Source of the DNA: Pseudomonadota bacterium
GTDB lineage: Bacteria; Tectomicrobia; Entotheonellia; Entotheonellales; Entotheonellaceae
Assembly: GCA_005777235.1 (NCBI GenBank)
Contig: SXND01000037.1
Coordinates: 1 to 36,109 of the forward strand
Direction: 5' to 3'
Length of the DNA: 36,109 nt
Shown: positions 25,617-34,161 of the stretch, in pieces
Position numbering within the stretch: position 1 is the first letter of the stretch
How the letters are laid out: every line of letters begins with the position of its first letter
The notes under the pieces: generated by a model
Told to the model about the DNA's origin: nothing
Seen by the model: the letters and a program-made list of their open reading frames with translations, nothing else
The model's database searches: none
Program-made: the position numbers and the translations under genes

Positions 25617-26645
25617 ATGCGCTATCTACCGCCACAGCGTTATTGTCATAGTGACCCTGCCGCACCGCCCCAACTGGTCGTAGTGATTGATACGGAGGAA
25701 GAATTCGACTGGTCAGGCGCCTTTTCCCGTGCGCAGACATCTGTGAGCGCCATGCGGTGGATTCACCGTGTCCAGGACATCTTTGATGTCTATCACATTA
25801 CCCCAGTCTATGTCATCGACTACGCCATCGCCTCGCAGCCAGAAGGCTATGAGCCCTTGCAAGACAGCCATGCCGCGGGGCGGGCGCTCATTGGAGCGCA
25901 TTTACACCCGTGGGTGAATCCACCCTACGTCGAACCTGTGACTGGGCACAATAGCTTCCCGGGCAATCTCTCGCCAGTACTCGAAGCCGCGAAGTTACAA
26001 AAACTGGGGGATTGTATTGCGGAGTATTTTGGGACGCGCCCAGTCCTGTACAAAGCCGGACGTTATGGTGTCGGACCACACACGGCAGCTATGCTGGAAG
26101 AGCAGGGCTATGAAGTCGATCTGAGTCTGTGTCCGCACATGGATTATTCGGCGGAAGGCGGCCCGGATTTTACCGGAACCCCCGTGACCCCATATTGGTT
26201 TGGGCAGCAACGTGCCTTGCTCGCCTTGCCGCTCACCGTGGGCTATACGGGTTACTTCCGCCAGTGGGGCCATCCCATGCATCGGCTGGCGTCTCGGGGC
26301 GTGCCAGGGCAGTTACATGCCGTGGGTATCCTGGCGCGCCTGGGCCTGCTCAACAAGGTCTGGCTCTCGCCCGAGGGGTACAGCACGGCGGAACATATCC
26401 AGCTCACACAAACCCTCTATCGTGCCGGCGTGCGGGTGTTCTCTTTTGCCTTCCATAGTCCATCCGTCGAGCCTGGGCACACGCCGTATGTGCGGTCTCC
26501 CCAGGAGTTGGAGGATTTTTTGACGCGCTGCCGTCGGTTTTTTGATTTCTTTATGGGTGACTTCGGCGGGCAATCTGCCACGCCTTTAGAGCTGAAAGCG
26601 CAATTCGCCGGGTCCACGGACACGTTCTCGCAGGAGGGACCATGA
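25617..26645 (+). CDS. Polysaccharide deacetylase-like protein (WalW type)
   Basis: This 342-residue protein has the NodB-like start LVVVIDTEEEFDW, with the acidic triplet in place of the simpler CE4 motif, then AHLHPWVNPPY around residue 98 and YKAGRYGVGPHT. These resemble WalW, a deacetylase-like protein of polysaccharide loci. ATG 25617 follows TAAAGG by about 8 nt and lies 11 nt after the asnB stop; an earlier in-frame start at 25518 would sit inside asnB. It overlaps the carbamoyltransferase start as ATGA. It is the second deacetylase-like gene of the locus, with a different motif pattern from the first, so it probably acts on another substrate. Confidence 0.83.
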   Translation: MRYLPPQRYCHSDPAAPPQLVVVIDTEEEFDWSGAFSRAQTSVSAMRWIHRVQDIFDVYHITPVYVIDYAIASQPEGYEPLQDSHAAGRALIGAHLHPWVNPPYVEPVTGHNSFPGNLSPVLEAAKLQKLGDCIAEYFGTRPVLYKAGRYGVGPHTAAMLEEQGYEVDLSLCPHMDYSAEGGPDFTGTPVTPYWFGQQRALLALPLTVGYTGYFRQWGHPMHRLASRGVPGQLHAVGILARLGLLNKVWLSPEGYSTAEHIQLTQTLYRAGVRVFSFAFHSPSVEPGHTPYVRSPQELEDFLTRCRRFFDFFMGDFGGQSATPLELKAQFAGSTDTFSQEGP

Positions 26646-28483
26646 TTGTCTTGGGGCTGTCACCGTTGGACAAAGACGCCACCGTGTCGCTTGTCGCCGA
26701 TGGCAAGGTCGTGTTTGCCGCCAGCGAAGAACGTTTTACGCGTATCAAGCTCCAGGACGGTTTCCCTACGGAGGCCCTGCAAGCCGGCCTGGAATACACC
26801 GGTATCCGTCTGCAGGATATTGATGTCGTCGCCTATCCTTTCTTTGACGGGCGGAAGGAAACGCAGCTTTTTACCAAGAACATGCAGGATGAGCAATCCT
26901 TCTTAGGCGAGGCACCTTTTAGCGATACGCGCCAGCAAATTGATGCAGCTCTGGCGAAGGTGCCCACGCGTCCCCACCTGATCCCCGGTCTAGGTGATGC
27001 CAACGAGAAGATGGAAAAACATCGCCTGAACAAGATGTTTTATCGCCTGGCAGGCGTCGAAGGGGTGTTATCGCGCAATATCGCCCGTCGCGGTTCCGAC
27101 GACTGGAGTCGCGAGGCCATGACGTATCACCAGCTGTGGCAGGATGACCTGGAAGAAAACCTGCTGGCGCTGGGACTCAAGGACAAGCTGAAGCGTTGCG
27201 AACATCATGTCTCACACGCCGCCAATGCCTTCTATGCCAGCGGCGCGGAACGAGCCCTCATTGTCACGATTGACGGCTACGGTTCGGGACTGGCAGGGTC
27301 CGTGAGCGTGGGGGAGGGCACGCGCATTCGGCGCTTGCACAAAATCGCCTACCCGCATTCGCTTGGGACGTTTTATGAAAGCGTCACCTCGTCGCTCGGT
27401 TTCAAACCGAGCCGCCATGAGGGCAAGATCGTCGGTCTCGCCGCCTATGGCGATCCCGACATCCTGCTCGATGTGCTCCTGAGTCGCTTCCAGCAGTCTC
27501 CAGGGGACTTTCGGATGCGCGAGAGCAACAATATCTACTTCTCACGCTATCTCTCGACGCTCTTTCCCAAGATTGACGTCGCCGCCGCGTATCAGCGTGC
27601 CCTGGAGATCGTGGCTACAAACTATATTCGGCACTACGTGGAACACACAGGACTCGATACCGTCGTGCTGTCTGGTGGGGTGGCCGCGAACGTCAAGATG
27701 AATCAACGCATCTTCGAGATTCCTGGTGTGCGGCAGATCTTCGTCTACCCCAATATGGGCGATGGCGGCTGTGGTACAGGTGCGGCATTTCTCGCTAGCC
27801 AGCAACACCTGCACGAGCGTGAAGCCTACCGCACGGTCTATTTTGGGCCTGATTACACTGATGATGTCATTGCCCATGAGCTGCACAGTGCCGGACTCGC
27901 CTTCGAGCACATTACCCCCATCGAACCGGTGATTGCCCGTCTGATGCACGATGGCAATGTGGTGGCGCGTTTTAACGGGCGCATGGAATATGGCCCACGT
28001 GCTCTGGGCAACCGTTCCATCCTGTATCATGCGACGGAACCGGAAGTCAATCAGTGGCTGGATCAACGTTTAGGCCGCACGGAGTTTATGCCCTTTGCCC
28101 CGGCAACGCTCTTTGAAGAACGCCATCGCTGTTATCAGCATATGGACGGGGCGGAGCACGCGGCGCAGTTCATGACGGTCACCTTTGATTGCACGGATTT
28201 TATGCGACGCACGTGCCCAGCAGCCGTGCATATCGACGGCACCGCCCGCCCACAATTGGTGCGGGCGGACACCAACCCGAGCTTCTATCGTATCATCCAG
28301 GAGTATTATCGCCTCAGTGGCATTCCCTCCATCATTAACACCAGCTTCAACATGCACGAAGAGCCCATTGTCAATTCTCCCGCCGATGCGATCCGGGCTT
28401 TTCTCCAGGGCAATCTCGATTATCTGGCCATCAGCAACTTTCTCGTGCGGCATCCCGTCCAAGGTGCTGGACGCAAGCTATAG
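26642..28483 (+). CDS. Carbamoyltransferase, NodU/CmcH family
   Basis: This 613-residue enzyme uses carbamoyl phosphate and ATP to carbamoylate a hydroxyl group of a sugar or secondary metabolite. The N-terminal Kae1/TsaD-like domain shows VLGLSPLDKDATVSLVADG, FAASEERFTR, the iron-binding HHVSHAA (residues about 190-196) and VLSGGVAANVKMNQRI. The C-terminal domain has RFNGRMEYGPRALGNRSIL and INTSFNMHEEPIV. All hallmark motifs and the usual length are present. Its ATG overlaps the preceding stop (ATGA), so it is coupled to the WalW-like gene. The context implies an O-carbamoylated exopolysaccharide. Confidence 0.93.
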   Translation: MIVLGLSPLDKDATVSLVADGKVVFAASEERFTRIKLQDGFPTEALQAGLEYTGIRLQDIDVVAYPFFDGRKETQLFTKNMQDEQSFLGEAPFSDTRQQIDAALAKVPTRPHLIPGLGDANEKMEKHRLNKMFYRLAGVEGVLSRNIARRGSDDWSREAMTYHQLWQDDLEENLLALGLKDKLKRCEHHVSHAANAFYASGAERALIVTIDGYGSGLAGSVSVGEGTRIRRLHKIAYPHSLGTFYESVTSSLGFKPSRHEGKIVGLAAYGDPDILLDVLLSRFQQSPGDFRMRESNNIYFSRYLSTLFPKIDVAAAYQRALEIVATNYIRHYVEHTGLDTVVLSGGVAANVKMNQRIFEIPGVRQIFVYPNMGDGGCGTGAAFLASQQHLHEREAYRTVYFGPDYTDDVIAHELHSAGLAFEHITPIEPVIARLMHDGNVVARFNGRMEYGPRALGNRSILYHATEPEVNQWLDQRLGRTEFMPFAPATLFEERHRCYQHMDGAEHAAQFMTVTFDCTDFMRRTCPAAVHIDGTARPQLVRADTNPSFYRIIQEYYRLSGIPSIINTSFNMHEEPIVNSPADAIRAFLQGNLDYLAISNFLVRHPVQGAGRKL

Positions 28484-28512
28484 ACGAGGCCAGGGCCTGA
28501 GGAGCGTTGCCC

Positions 28513-29505
28513 ATGGTGAAACCGTTGGTCTCCTTTGTCATTCCAGTGTTCAACAGCGAACGTGATATGGCGCGTTGTCTCCTCTCCATCCGGCAGTTGC
28601 ACTGTCCAGAGTCGACCTATGAAGTGCTCATCATGGATAATGGTTCGACCGATACGACCCACGAGATCATGCGCACGCTGGGGTTTCCGTTCCAGGTCAT
28701 CCCGCGGGTCAATGTGAGCACTTTGCGCAATCGTGGTGCGGCGCTGGCACGGGGCGACTATCTCGCCTTTGTCGACTCGGATGTCGAGTTACCACCAGAG
28801 TGGATACACTACGGCCTGGCACATCTGGCCAAGCCGCAGGTGGTTGCCTGTGGCTGTTGTTTTCCTAGGATGCCCCCTGATGCCACATGGGTACAGCAAG
28901 CCTGGGATATGCACCAACGTAGTCGTCAACCTTCTGGCACCCCTGCCTTCGTGTCATGGCTTCCTTCGATGAGTTTTCTCGTCCGTCGTGAGACGTTCCA
29001 GGCCGTTGCAGGCTTTAACGAAGCCCTCATAACCGCTGAGGATGTAGATTTGTGCTATCGGCTTGGACAGTATGGGTGTCTAGTGTCCGAGCATCGCATG
29101 GCGGCAATTCATTGGGGTGAAGACCGTGACCTGGGAACCTTCTGGCGCAAGGAAGTGTGGCGTGGCATGGGGAACATCCGTGGGGTGCAGTCCCATGGCT
29201 TGCGGTGGGATGAACTCCCGAGCGTAGGTTACCCACTGTATATGCTCGGTGTCGGGCTCGCTCTTGCGCTCGGATGTGGCCTTGCTGTATGGGATGATCA
29301 AGCGCTGGTGGCCTTGCTCAGCCTTGGCTTCTTCGTGCTGCCAGCCTGCCTCCTCGCCTGTCGCACCGCAGCGCGGGCGCAACGCTGGCGAGCGACTCCA
29401 CAACTGGGCTTGCTCTATTTTGTCTATGGTCTCGCACGCGCCTACGCGGTGCTAAAAAGCTGGGCAGCGACACGTCAGCTCCCACAGACCGTCACTCCTA
29501 GGTAG
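28513..29505 (+). CDS. Glycosyltransferase family 2, membrane-anchored
   Basis: This 330-residue GT-A enzyme begins PLVSFVIPVFNSERDMARCL, has MDNGSTDTTHEI, the metal-binding D-x-D in FVDSDVELP (about residues 92-100), and an acceptor-side ITAEDVDLCYRLGQYG motif. Near the C-terminus hydrophobic stretches (YPLYMLGVGLALALGCGLAV and LLSLGFFVLPACLLACRT) anchor it in the membrane. ATG 28513 is preceded by GAGGAG; the TTG at 28507 is less likely. This architecture fits enzymes that extend undecaprenyl-linked saccharides at the inner membrane. It lies 29 nt after the carbamoyltransferase gene. Confidence 0.91.
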   Translation: MVKPLVSFVIPVFNSERDMARCLLSIRQLHCPESTYEVLIMDNGSTDTTHEIMRTLGFPFQVIPRVNVSTLRNRGAALARGDYLAFVDSDVELPPEWIHYGLAHLAKPQVVACGCCFPRMPPDATWVQQAWDMHQRSRQPSGTPAFVSWLPSMSFLVRRETFQAVAGFNEALITAEDVDLCYRLGQYGCLVSEHRMAAIHWGEDRDLGTFWRKEVWRGMGNIRGVQSHGLRWDELPSVGYPLYMLGVGLALALGCGLAVWDDQALVALLSLGFFVLPACLLACRTAARAQRWRATPQLGLLYFVYGLARAYAVLKSWAATRQLPQTVTPR

Positions 29506-29548
29506 GGAGAGCAGAGATATCAAGACGAAGTACGACGAAGCACAGTCC

Positions 29549-30613
29549 ATGATACAACTCTCCCCATCCACGCAAGCGACAGTGGTATGGAAGCTGCTGG
29601 AAGAGGCAGAGCTTCCCGCGTGGGATAACTTCGTCGTAGCCCACCCGCAGGCGAGCGTGTACCACTTGTCTATCTGGCGTCATATTGTGGCGCAGGCGTT
29701 TGGCAAACGCTGCTACCTGCTCGCCGCGTTACAGGGGAAGACGATCCGTGCCGGCTTACCTCTCGTGCATATGCACAGCCGGCTCTTCGGGAATTTTCTC
29801 GTGTCCATGCCCTACGTCAATTATGGCGGGGTGCTGACCGATGATGACGCCCTAGCGGAGCCACTGCTCCAGCACGCTATCGCCCTCGGACAACAGCTTG
29901 GGGCGCAACATTTGGAGCTGCGGCATCTCGATCATCGCTACCCCCAGTTACCCACACGCCAGGACAAAGTCTCGATGTGGCTGACCTTACCGAGCACGGC
30001 TGACGCCCTCTTTGCTGGCTTTAAAGCCAAATTACGCTCGCAAGTCCGCAAGGGCGAAAAGAATAACTTGCAGATATCTATTGGCGCGGTAGAGTTGCTG
30101 AAGGATTTTTATACGGTTTTTGCGCGCAACATGCGTGACCTGGGAACGCCGGTGTATGGCAAGGCACTGTTTCGTTTGATTCTAGAGGCTTTCCCGTCCT
30201 CAGCGCGGATCGTGCTGGTCATGAGTGCGACGGGTATCCCCGTCGCGGGGGCTTTCCTGCTGGGGTATCGCGAGCGTTTAGAGATTCCCTGGGCCTCCTC
30301 ACTCCGGGAATACAATCACTTACAATCCAACATGTGGCTGTATTGGCATTGTCTGCAGTATGCCTGTGCCCAAGGGTATCGCATCTTTGATTTTGGCCGT
30401 TCGACGCGCGACGAGTCCACCTTCAAGTTTAAGGAACAGTGGGGCGCACAACCCGTGCCGAACTACTGGCATTATCATCTTCGTACAGATGGACCGCTGC
30501 CGGGGCTCAACCCGCACAACCCCAAATTTCGCCTAGCGATTGGCCTCTGGCGACGACTGCCCGTACCGCTGACGCGGCTTCTTGGACCGTCCATCGTCAA
30601 GCATTTGCCTTGA
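29549..30613 (+). CDS. FemAB-like GNAT protein, PEP-CTERM/XrtA-associated
   Basis: This 354-residue protein has the double-GNAT fold of FemAB-type aminoacyl transferases. Visible features are WDNFVVAHPQASVYHLSIWR near the start, YVNYGGVLTD (about residue 90), FKAKLRSQVRKGEKNNL (about 156-172), and FDFGRSTRDESTFKFKEQWG (about 278-297). This subgroup occurs in exosortase A loci; its reaction is unproven, but an aminoacyl or acyl transfer to the saccharide is plausible. A weak GAAG box precedes the ATG. It is the last gene of the compact polysaccharide operon, being followed by a 263-nt gap with a new promoter. Confidence 0.9.
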   Translation: MIQLSPSTQATVVWKLLEEAELPAWDNFVVAHPQASVYHLSIWRHIVAQAFGKRCYLLAALQGKTIRAGLPLVHMHSRLFGNFLVSMPYVNYGGVLTDDDALAEPLLQHAIALGQQLGAQHLELRHLDHRYPQLPTRQDKVSMWLTLPSTADALFAGFKAKLRSQVRKGEKNNLQISIGAVELLKDFYTVFARNMRDLGTPVYGKALFRLILEAFPSSARIVLVMSATGIPVAGAFLLGYRERLEIPWASSLREYNHLQSNMWLYWHCLQYACAQGYRIFDFGRSTRDESTFKFKEQWGAQPVPNYWHYHLRTDGPLPGLNPHNPKFRLAIGLWRRLPVPLTRLLGPSIVKHLP

Positions 30614-30635
30614 TATTCCTCATTGTCTACAACAA

Positions 30636-30664
30636 TTGGCGCGAGATATATGGTATGCTATATC
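30636..30664 (+). promoter_or_regulatory. Predicted sigma70-type promoter for the HzsA-like gene
   Basis: TTGGCG (30636-30641), a 17-nt spacer and TATATC (30659-30664) form a plausible promoter in the 263-nt gap after the FemAB-like gene. The leader before the next start codon is about 205 nt. It contains a small inverted repeat, ATTGG-TC-CCAAT, near 30763-30774. The site suggests that the HzsA-like gene is not part of the upstream operon. Confidence 0.4.
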
Positions 30665-30876
30665 CCAAAAGACACATGAAGTGTCGCCCCAAACAAGTCG
30701 GCTCCTAGGGTCTACGGCTTGGATACTCCAAGACTTCTTTTTGGTTGTAGAAAATACTCTATATTGGTCCCAATAATGATCTTGGCCACCTCACCTGCTT
30801 TGATGTTAGGGACGTGCATCTCAGTCCAAGAAGAGATTGACGTTGCAGAGCCCCACTATTACGATGAGTGATAAAA

Positions 30877-33800
30877 ATGTTCTACGTGGCGCTCAAAGTT
30901 ATCATGTCTTGCCTTGTGATCCAGGTGGTGTCTCTTCTACACGCGTTGCCAGTCTTCGGGCAGGAAACCAAGACGCTCCCTCCTATCCTTAACGTGCAGC
31001 CTCTACCGATTACGACGGATAAAAGCGTGACATACGACTACGATATTGTGTATGTCCGTGCCCCACGGTATGGCGATGAGAAGCGCGGAACCTGGGCCGA
31101 CTTTTCTGATCCCCTGCGGATGGAGCCCGGAGCTGACTTGATGTTGCTGCATCCCAATGGTGTGGAAGAGGTCTTGGTCAGTGGCAAAGATGGCTCCGTG
31201 ATGGATCCCTTTGTGTCGTTCGATGGTCAATGGGTGTACTATGCGAAATTTATCGACGCACAGCATACCGGGGCTGACATCTATAAGATGCATGTCAAGT
31301 CTAAAAAGACTATAAAGTTAACGGATCAAACTTTCACGCCCAATACGGGGGCTGCAAACTGGTCTAAGGATTATCGTAGACCGGAGCAAGGGAAAACGGC
31401 ACTCCGGTATGGAGTCTACAATATTGGCCCTACCCCGGTTCCAGGCGGGAAGGTTGTCTTCACCAGCGACCGCAACGCCTATGTCCCACCGCGTGGGTAT
31501 CCTAAGACGACCCAGCAGCTGTTCAGCATGGACGACGACGGTACGAATGTGGAGCAGATCGGCTATCTGAATATCGCTTGCGCGTTGCACCCGGTTATCC
31601 TGAAGGATGGACGGATTATCTACAGTACCCTGGAATCTCACGCGCAGCACAATCCTATCCTCTGGGGGATCTGGAGTATACACCCTGATGGGACGAACTG
31701 GGCTCCAGTGATCAGTGCCTTCGCCACAGCTGGTGCGCCGAGTGGCTTCCACTTCCAGACACAGCTCTCAGACGAAGGCCTTGTCATTGAAAGGTATTAT
31801 AACCAGAACAATAGTGGTTTTGGAACTTACTTTAAGTTGCCCCCGCGCGTACCAGCAGGGCAACCGGCCTTTGGTTCTGGCTCTCTGAACGATCCGCGCA
31901 ACAAACGGCAGGGCGGCAGGACAGGTTATCCCTTTCAGATGCCGTTCACACCTTATGGAATGGAACTGTTGACGCGTTTTGCACACGGTGACGATGCCCC
32001 AGCGTGGTCAGCAATTCCTGGGGAAACGGTACGGCCGAAGAAGGAAAGCGGTCAGAGCTATCCCCAAGCCCTGGGGAAGGTCACGCATCCTTCCGGTGCG
32101 CCGGATAATCACCTACTCACAGTCTGGACGCCAGGACCGGCGAATCATCAGTATGGCTACTATCCTCTCATTGACGGTGGTATCTATCTCATCAAGTCTG
32201 GATTACCTATTGATGAACCTGGCCATATGCTACTTATTAAGAATGATCCACAATATAACGAGCAATGGCCACGGGCGCTCGTGCCATACAAGCGTATCTA
32301 CGGAGTGGAAGAGCCCCAGCAGTTGGTCCATAACAATGACGGCACAACCTCGCCTCATCTGCCGGAGGGGACACCTTATGGCTTGGTTGGGACGTCCAGC
32401 TTATATAAACGTGAGAGCGCTCCTGATGGGACAGTCGCACCAGGCAGCGTGACCGCCGAATGGGGGAATCCAGAACGGCATTTTTGGAACTGGGGCCTGC
32501 AGGGCTCCGATGCCGGTCCCTATGACAACAGCGAGATTCATGCGATCCGTATCGTGACCCAGGAGCCACTGACTGACGTGCATGGCGACCGGCGGGGACA
32601 TGGCCCGCTCTTCGGCAGTCACGCACTGGAGCGTCTACGTATCTTAGGCGAGATTCCCGTACGAAAGTTCGCTGGCGGCACACAGCCTCTTGATCCAGAC
32701 GGTAACCCAGACACGAGCTTTCTGGTGAAAATTCCCGCGAATCAGCCGTTCACCTTCCAGACGATCAATAAAGACAGCATGGTCTTAAACTTCGCCCAGA
32801 CCTGGCATCAGCTGCGGCCTGGTGAAAGCCGTACGAATTGTGGCGGATGTCATGCCCATAGCCAACTACCAACACCTTTCGAGAAGACTGTCGCGGCCCA
32901 GGCTGCGTATCAGGTCTTTGACCTCACTAAGGGCACGCCGCTTCTTACTGCGAAAGCTGATGATCAGTCAGGTCTTCAATGGGACACGAGTGACGATACG
33001 GGCTTACGTTTCGCTCCTGGGATCAAAAATGTCGAGTACGCTCGAGACATTGTGCCTATCCTGAAGAGAAGTTGTGTGGCCTGCCATAGTTATAAGATGG
33101 TGGAGCCCGCAGGAGGTCTCATCCTCGACGACGATCAAGGTACGCTCATGGCCTTTGGTCATGATTCGGGCTCGGCCGTACGTGTGCCTAAAACCTACTT
33201 TCGCCTGGCAGGGTACTCCGCAGAGCAGCCACGTACAGGGTTCGGGCCGGACGCAGCGACGCGCTACGTGCGGAAATTCCAATCGCGGCGGAGTTTGCTC
33301 GTGTGGAAAGTGTATGGGCGCCGCATGGACGGCTGGACCAATGATACCTTCCCGAGCCTGACAGTGCCGGGCGATCCTAAATCCCTCCGCTGGAAAGACC
33401 GTCAAGTCCCAAATATTGACTACGATAATCCTGGGGTGCTACACAGGTATATCCGCGACAGTGTCATTGACATTGACTACACCGGGGAGCCGATGCCGCC
33501 TCCAGCAGCGCTTATGGGCAACTATAAGGGTGCAGATGGTAAGACAGTCATGATCGTCCCACTGACTGACGAGAACCGCCGGACAATTGTGCGCTGGATT
33601 GACCTGGGCTGCCCGATCGATCTTGACCCGCAGTACGATCCGACTGCATCGACTCCAAAGAGTTGGGGATGGCTCGGTGATGACCAGAGGCCAACGCTTA
33701 CCCTCACCTATCCGACATCAGGCATAAATCGGACTTTGTCACGCATCCTCATTGGCATAGCTGACGCATACACTGGGCTGGACATGGAGAGTTTGCGTGT

Positions 33801-33996
33801 TATCGCTGACTTCCCAGTAGATGGGGTCGCATCAGGGGGCAATCTCGTGCCACAATTCCGAGAAACAACGCGCGGGGTGTGGGAGCTTACCTTGGCCAAG
33901 CCGATTACAGCCTTGAAGAAGGCCAGATTGGCGATCGTGATTAACGATAAGCAAGGAAACACATCGCGTATTGAACGTACGTTTTCCGTGGAGTAG
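30877..33996 (+). CDS. HzsA-like exported di-heme protein
   Basis: This protein of about 1039 residues has a signal peptide (hydrophobic residues 3-27, likely cleaved after VFG near 29) and resembles the alpha subunit of hydrazine synthase. Propeller-like strands occupy about residues 60-420 (FVSFDGQWVYYAKF, KVVFTSDRNAYV, LKDGRIIYST). Two c-type heme sites follow: CGGCH at 655-659 and CVACH at 733-737. The order and spacing match the two hemes of HzsA. The C-terminus ends in a beta-sandwich-like segment. ATG 30877 is used; GTG 30868 is possible. No hzsB or hzsC neighbour is seen, so hydrazine synthesis is not implied; it more likely belongs to the broad HzsA-related family of unknown function found outside anammox bacteria. 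It stands between polysaccharide genes but has its own promoter. Confidence 0.8.
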   Translation: MFYVALKVIMSCLVIQVVSLLHALPVFGQETKTLPPILNVQPLPITTDKSVTYDYDIVYVRAPRYGDEKRGTWADFSDPLRMEPGADLMLLHPNGVEEVLVSGKDGSVMDPFVSFDGQWVYYAKFIDAQHTGADIYKMHVKSKKTIKLTDQTFTPNTGAANWSKDYRRPEQGKTALRYGVYNIGPTPVPGGKVVFTSDRNAYVPPRGYPKTTQQLFSMDDDGTNVEQIGYLNIACALHPVILKDGRIIYSTLESHAQHNPILWGIWSIHPDGTNWAPVISAFATAGAPSGFHFQTQLSDEGLVIERYYNQNNSGFGTYFKLPPRVPAGQPAFGSGSLNDPRNKRQGGRTGYPFQMPFTPYGMELLTRFAHGDDAPAWSAIPGETVRPKKESGQSYPQALGKVTHPSGAPDNHLLTVWTPGPANHQYGYYPLIDGGIYLIKSGLPIDEPGHMLLIKNDPQYNEQWPRALVPYKRIYGVEEPQQLVHNNDGTTSPHLPEGTPYGLVGTSSLYKRESAPDGTVAPGSVTAEWGNPERHFWNWGLQGSDAGPYDNSEIHAIRIVTQEPLTDVHGDRRGHGPLFGSHALERLRILGEIPVRKFAGGTQPLDPDGNPDTSFLVKIPANQPFTFQTINKDSMVLNFAQTWHQLRPGESRTNCGGCHAHSQLPTPFEKTVAAQAAYQVFDLTKGTPLLTAKADDQSGLQWDTSDDTGLRFAPGIKNVEYARDIVPILKRSCVACHSYKMVEPAGGLILDDDQGTLMAFGHDSGSAVRVPKTYFRLAGYSAEQPRTGFGPDAATRYVRKFQSRRSLLVWKVYGRRMDGWTNDTFPSLTVPGDPKSLRWKDRQVPNIDYDNPGVLHRYIRDSVIDIDYTGEPMPPPAALMGNYKGADGKTVMIVPLTDENRRTIVRWIDLGCPIDLDPQYDPTASTPKSWGWLGDDQRPTLTLTYPTSGINRTLSRILIGIADAYTGLDMESLRVIADFPVDGVASGGNLVPQFRETTRGVWELTLAKPITALKKARLAIVINDKQGNTSRIERTFSVE

Positions 33997-34161
33997 ACCA
34001 GACGGTGATCGTGATGCCCACTAGTGATGCGTTGCGTCTGCTTATGCCACGAGTGATAGTAGATGGGGTAGAAATCCATCCGCAATGAATGCGCTGGGAT
34101 GGCCAGCGAAGATAGCATAACCATAATATCCCGGATTGATAGGGCCTACAGGTCAAGAAAT

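Noticed and set aside
30877..33996. True hydrazine synthase (anammox)
   Set aside because: Neither HzsB nor HzsC nor any other anammox gene is present, and the neighbours are polysaccharide genes. A stand-alone HzsA-related protein is more likely.
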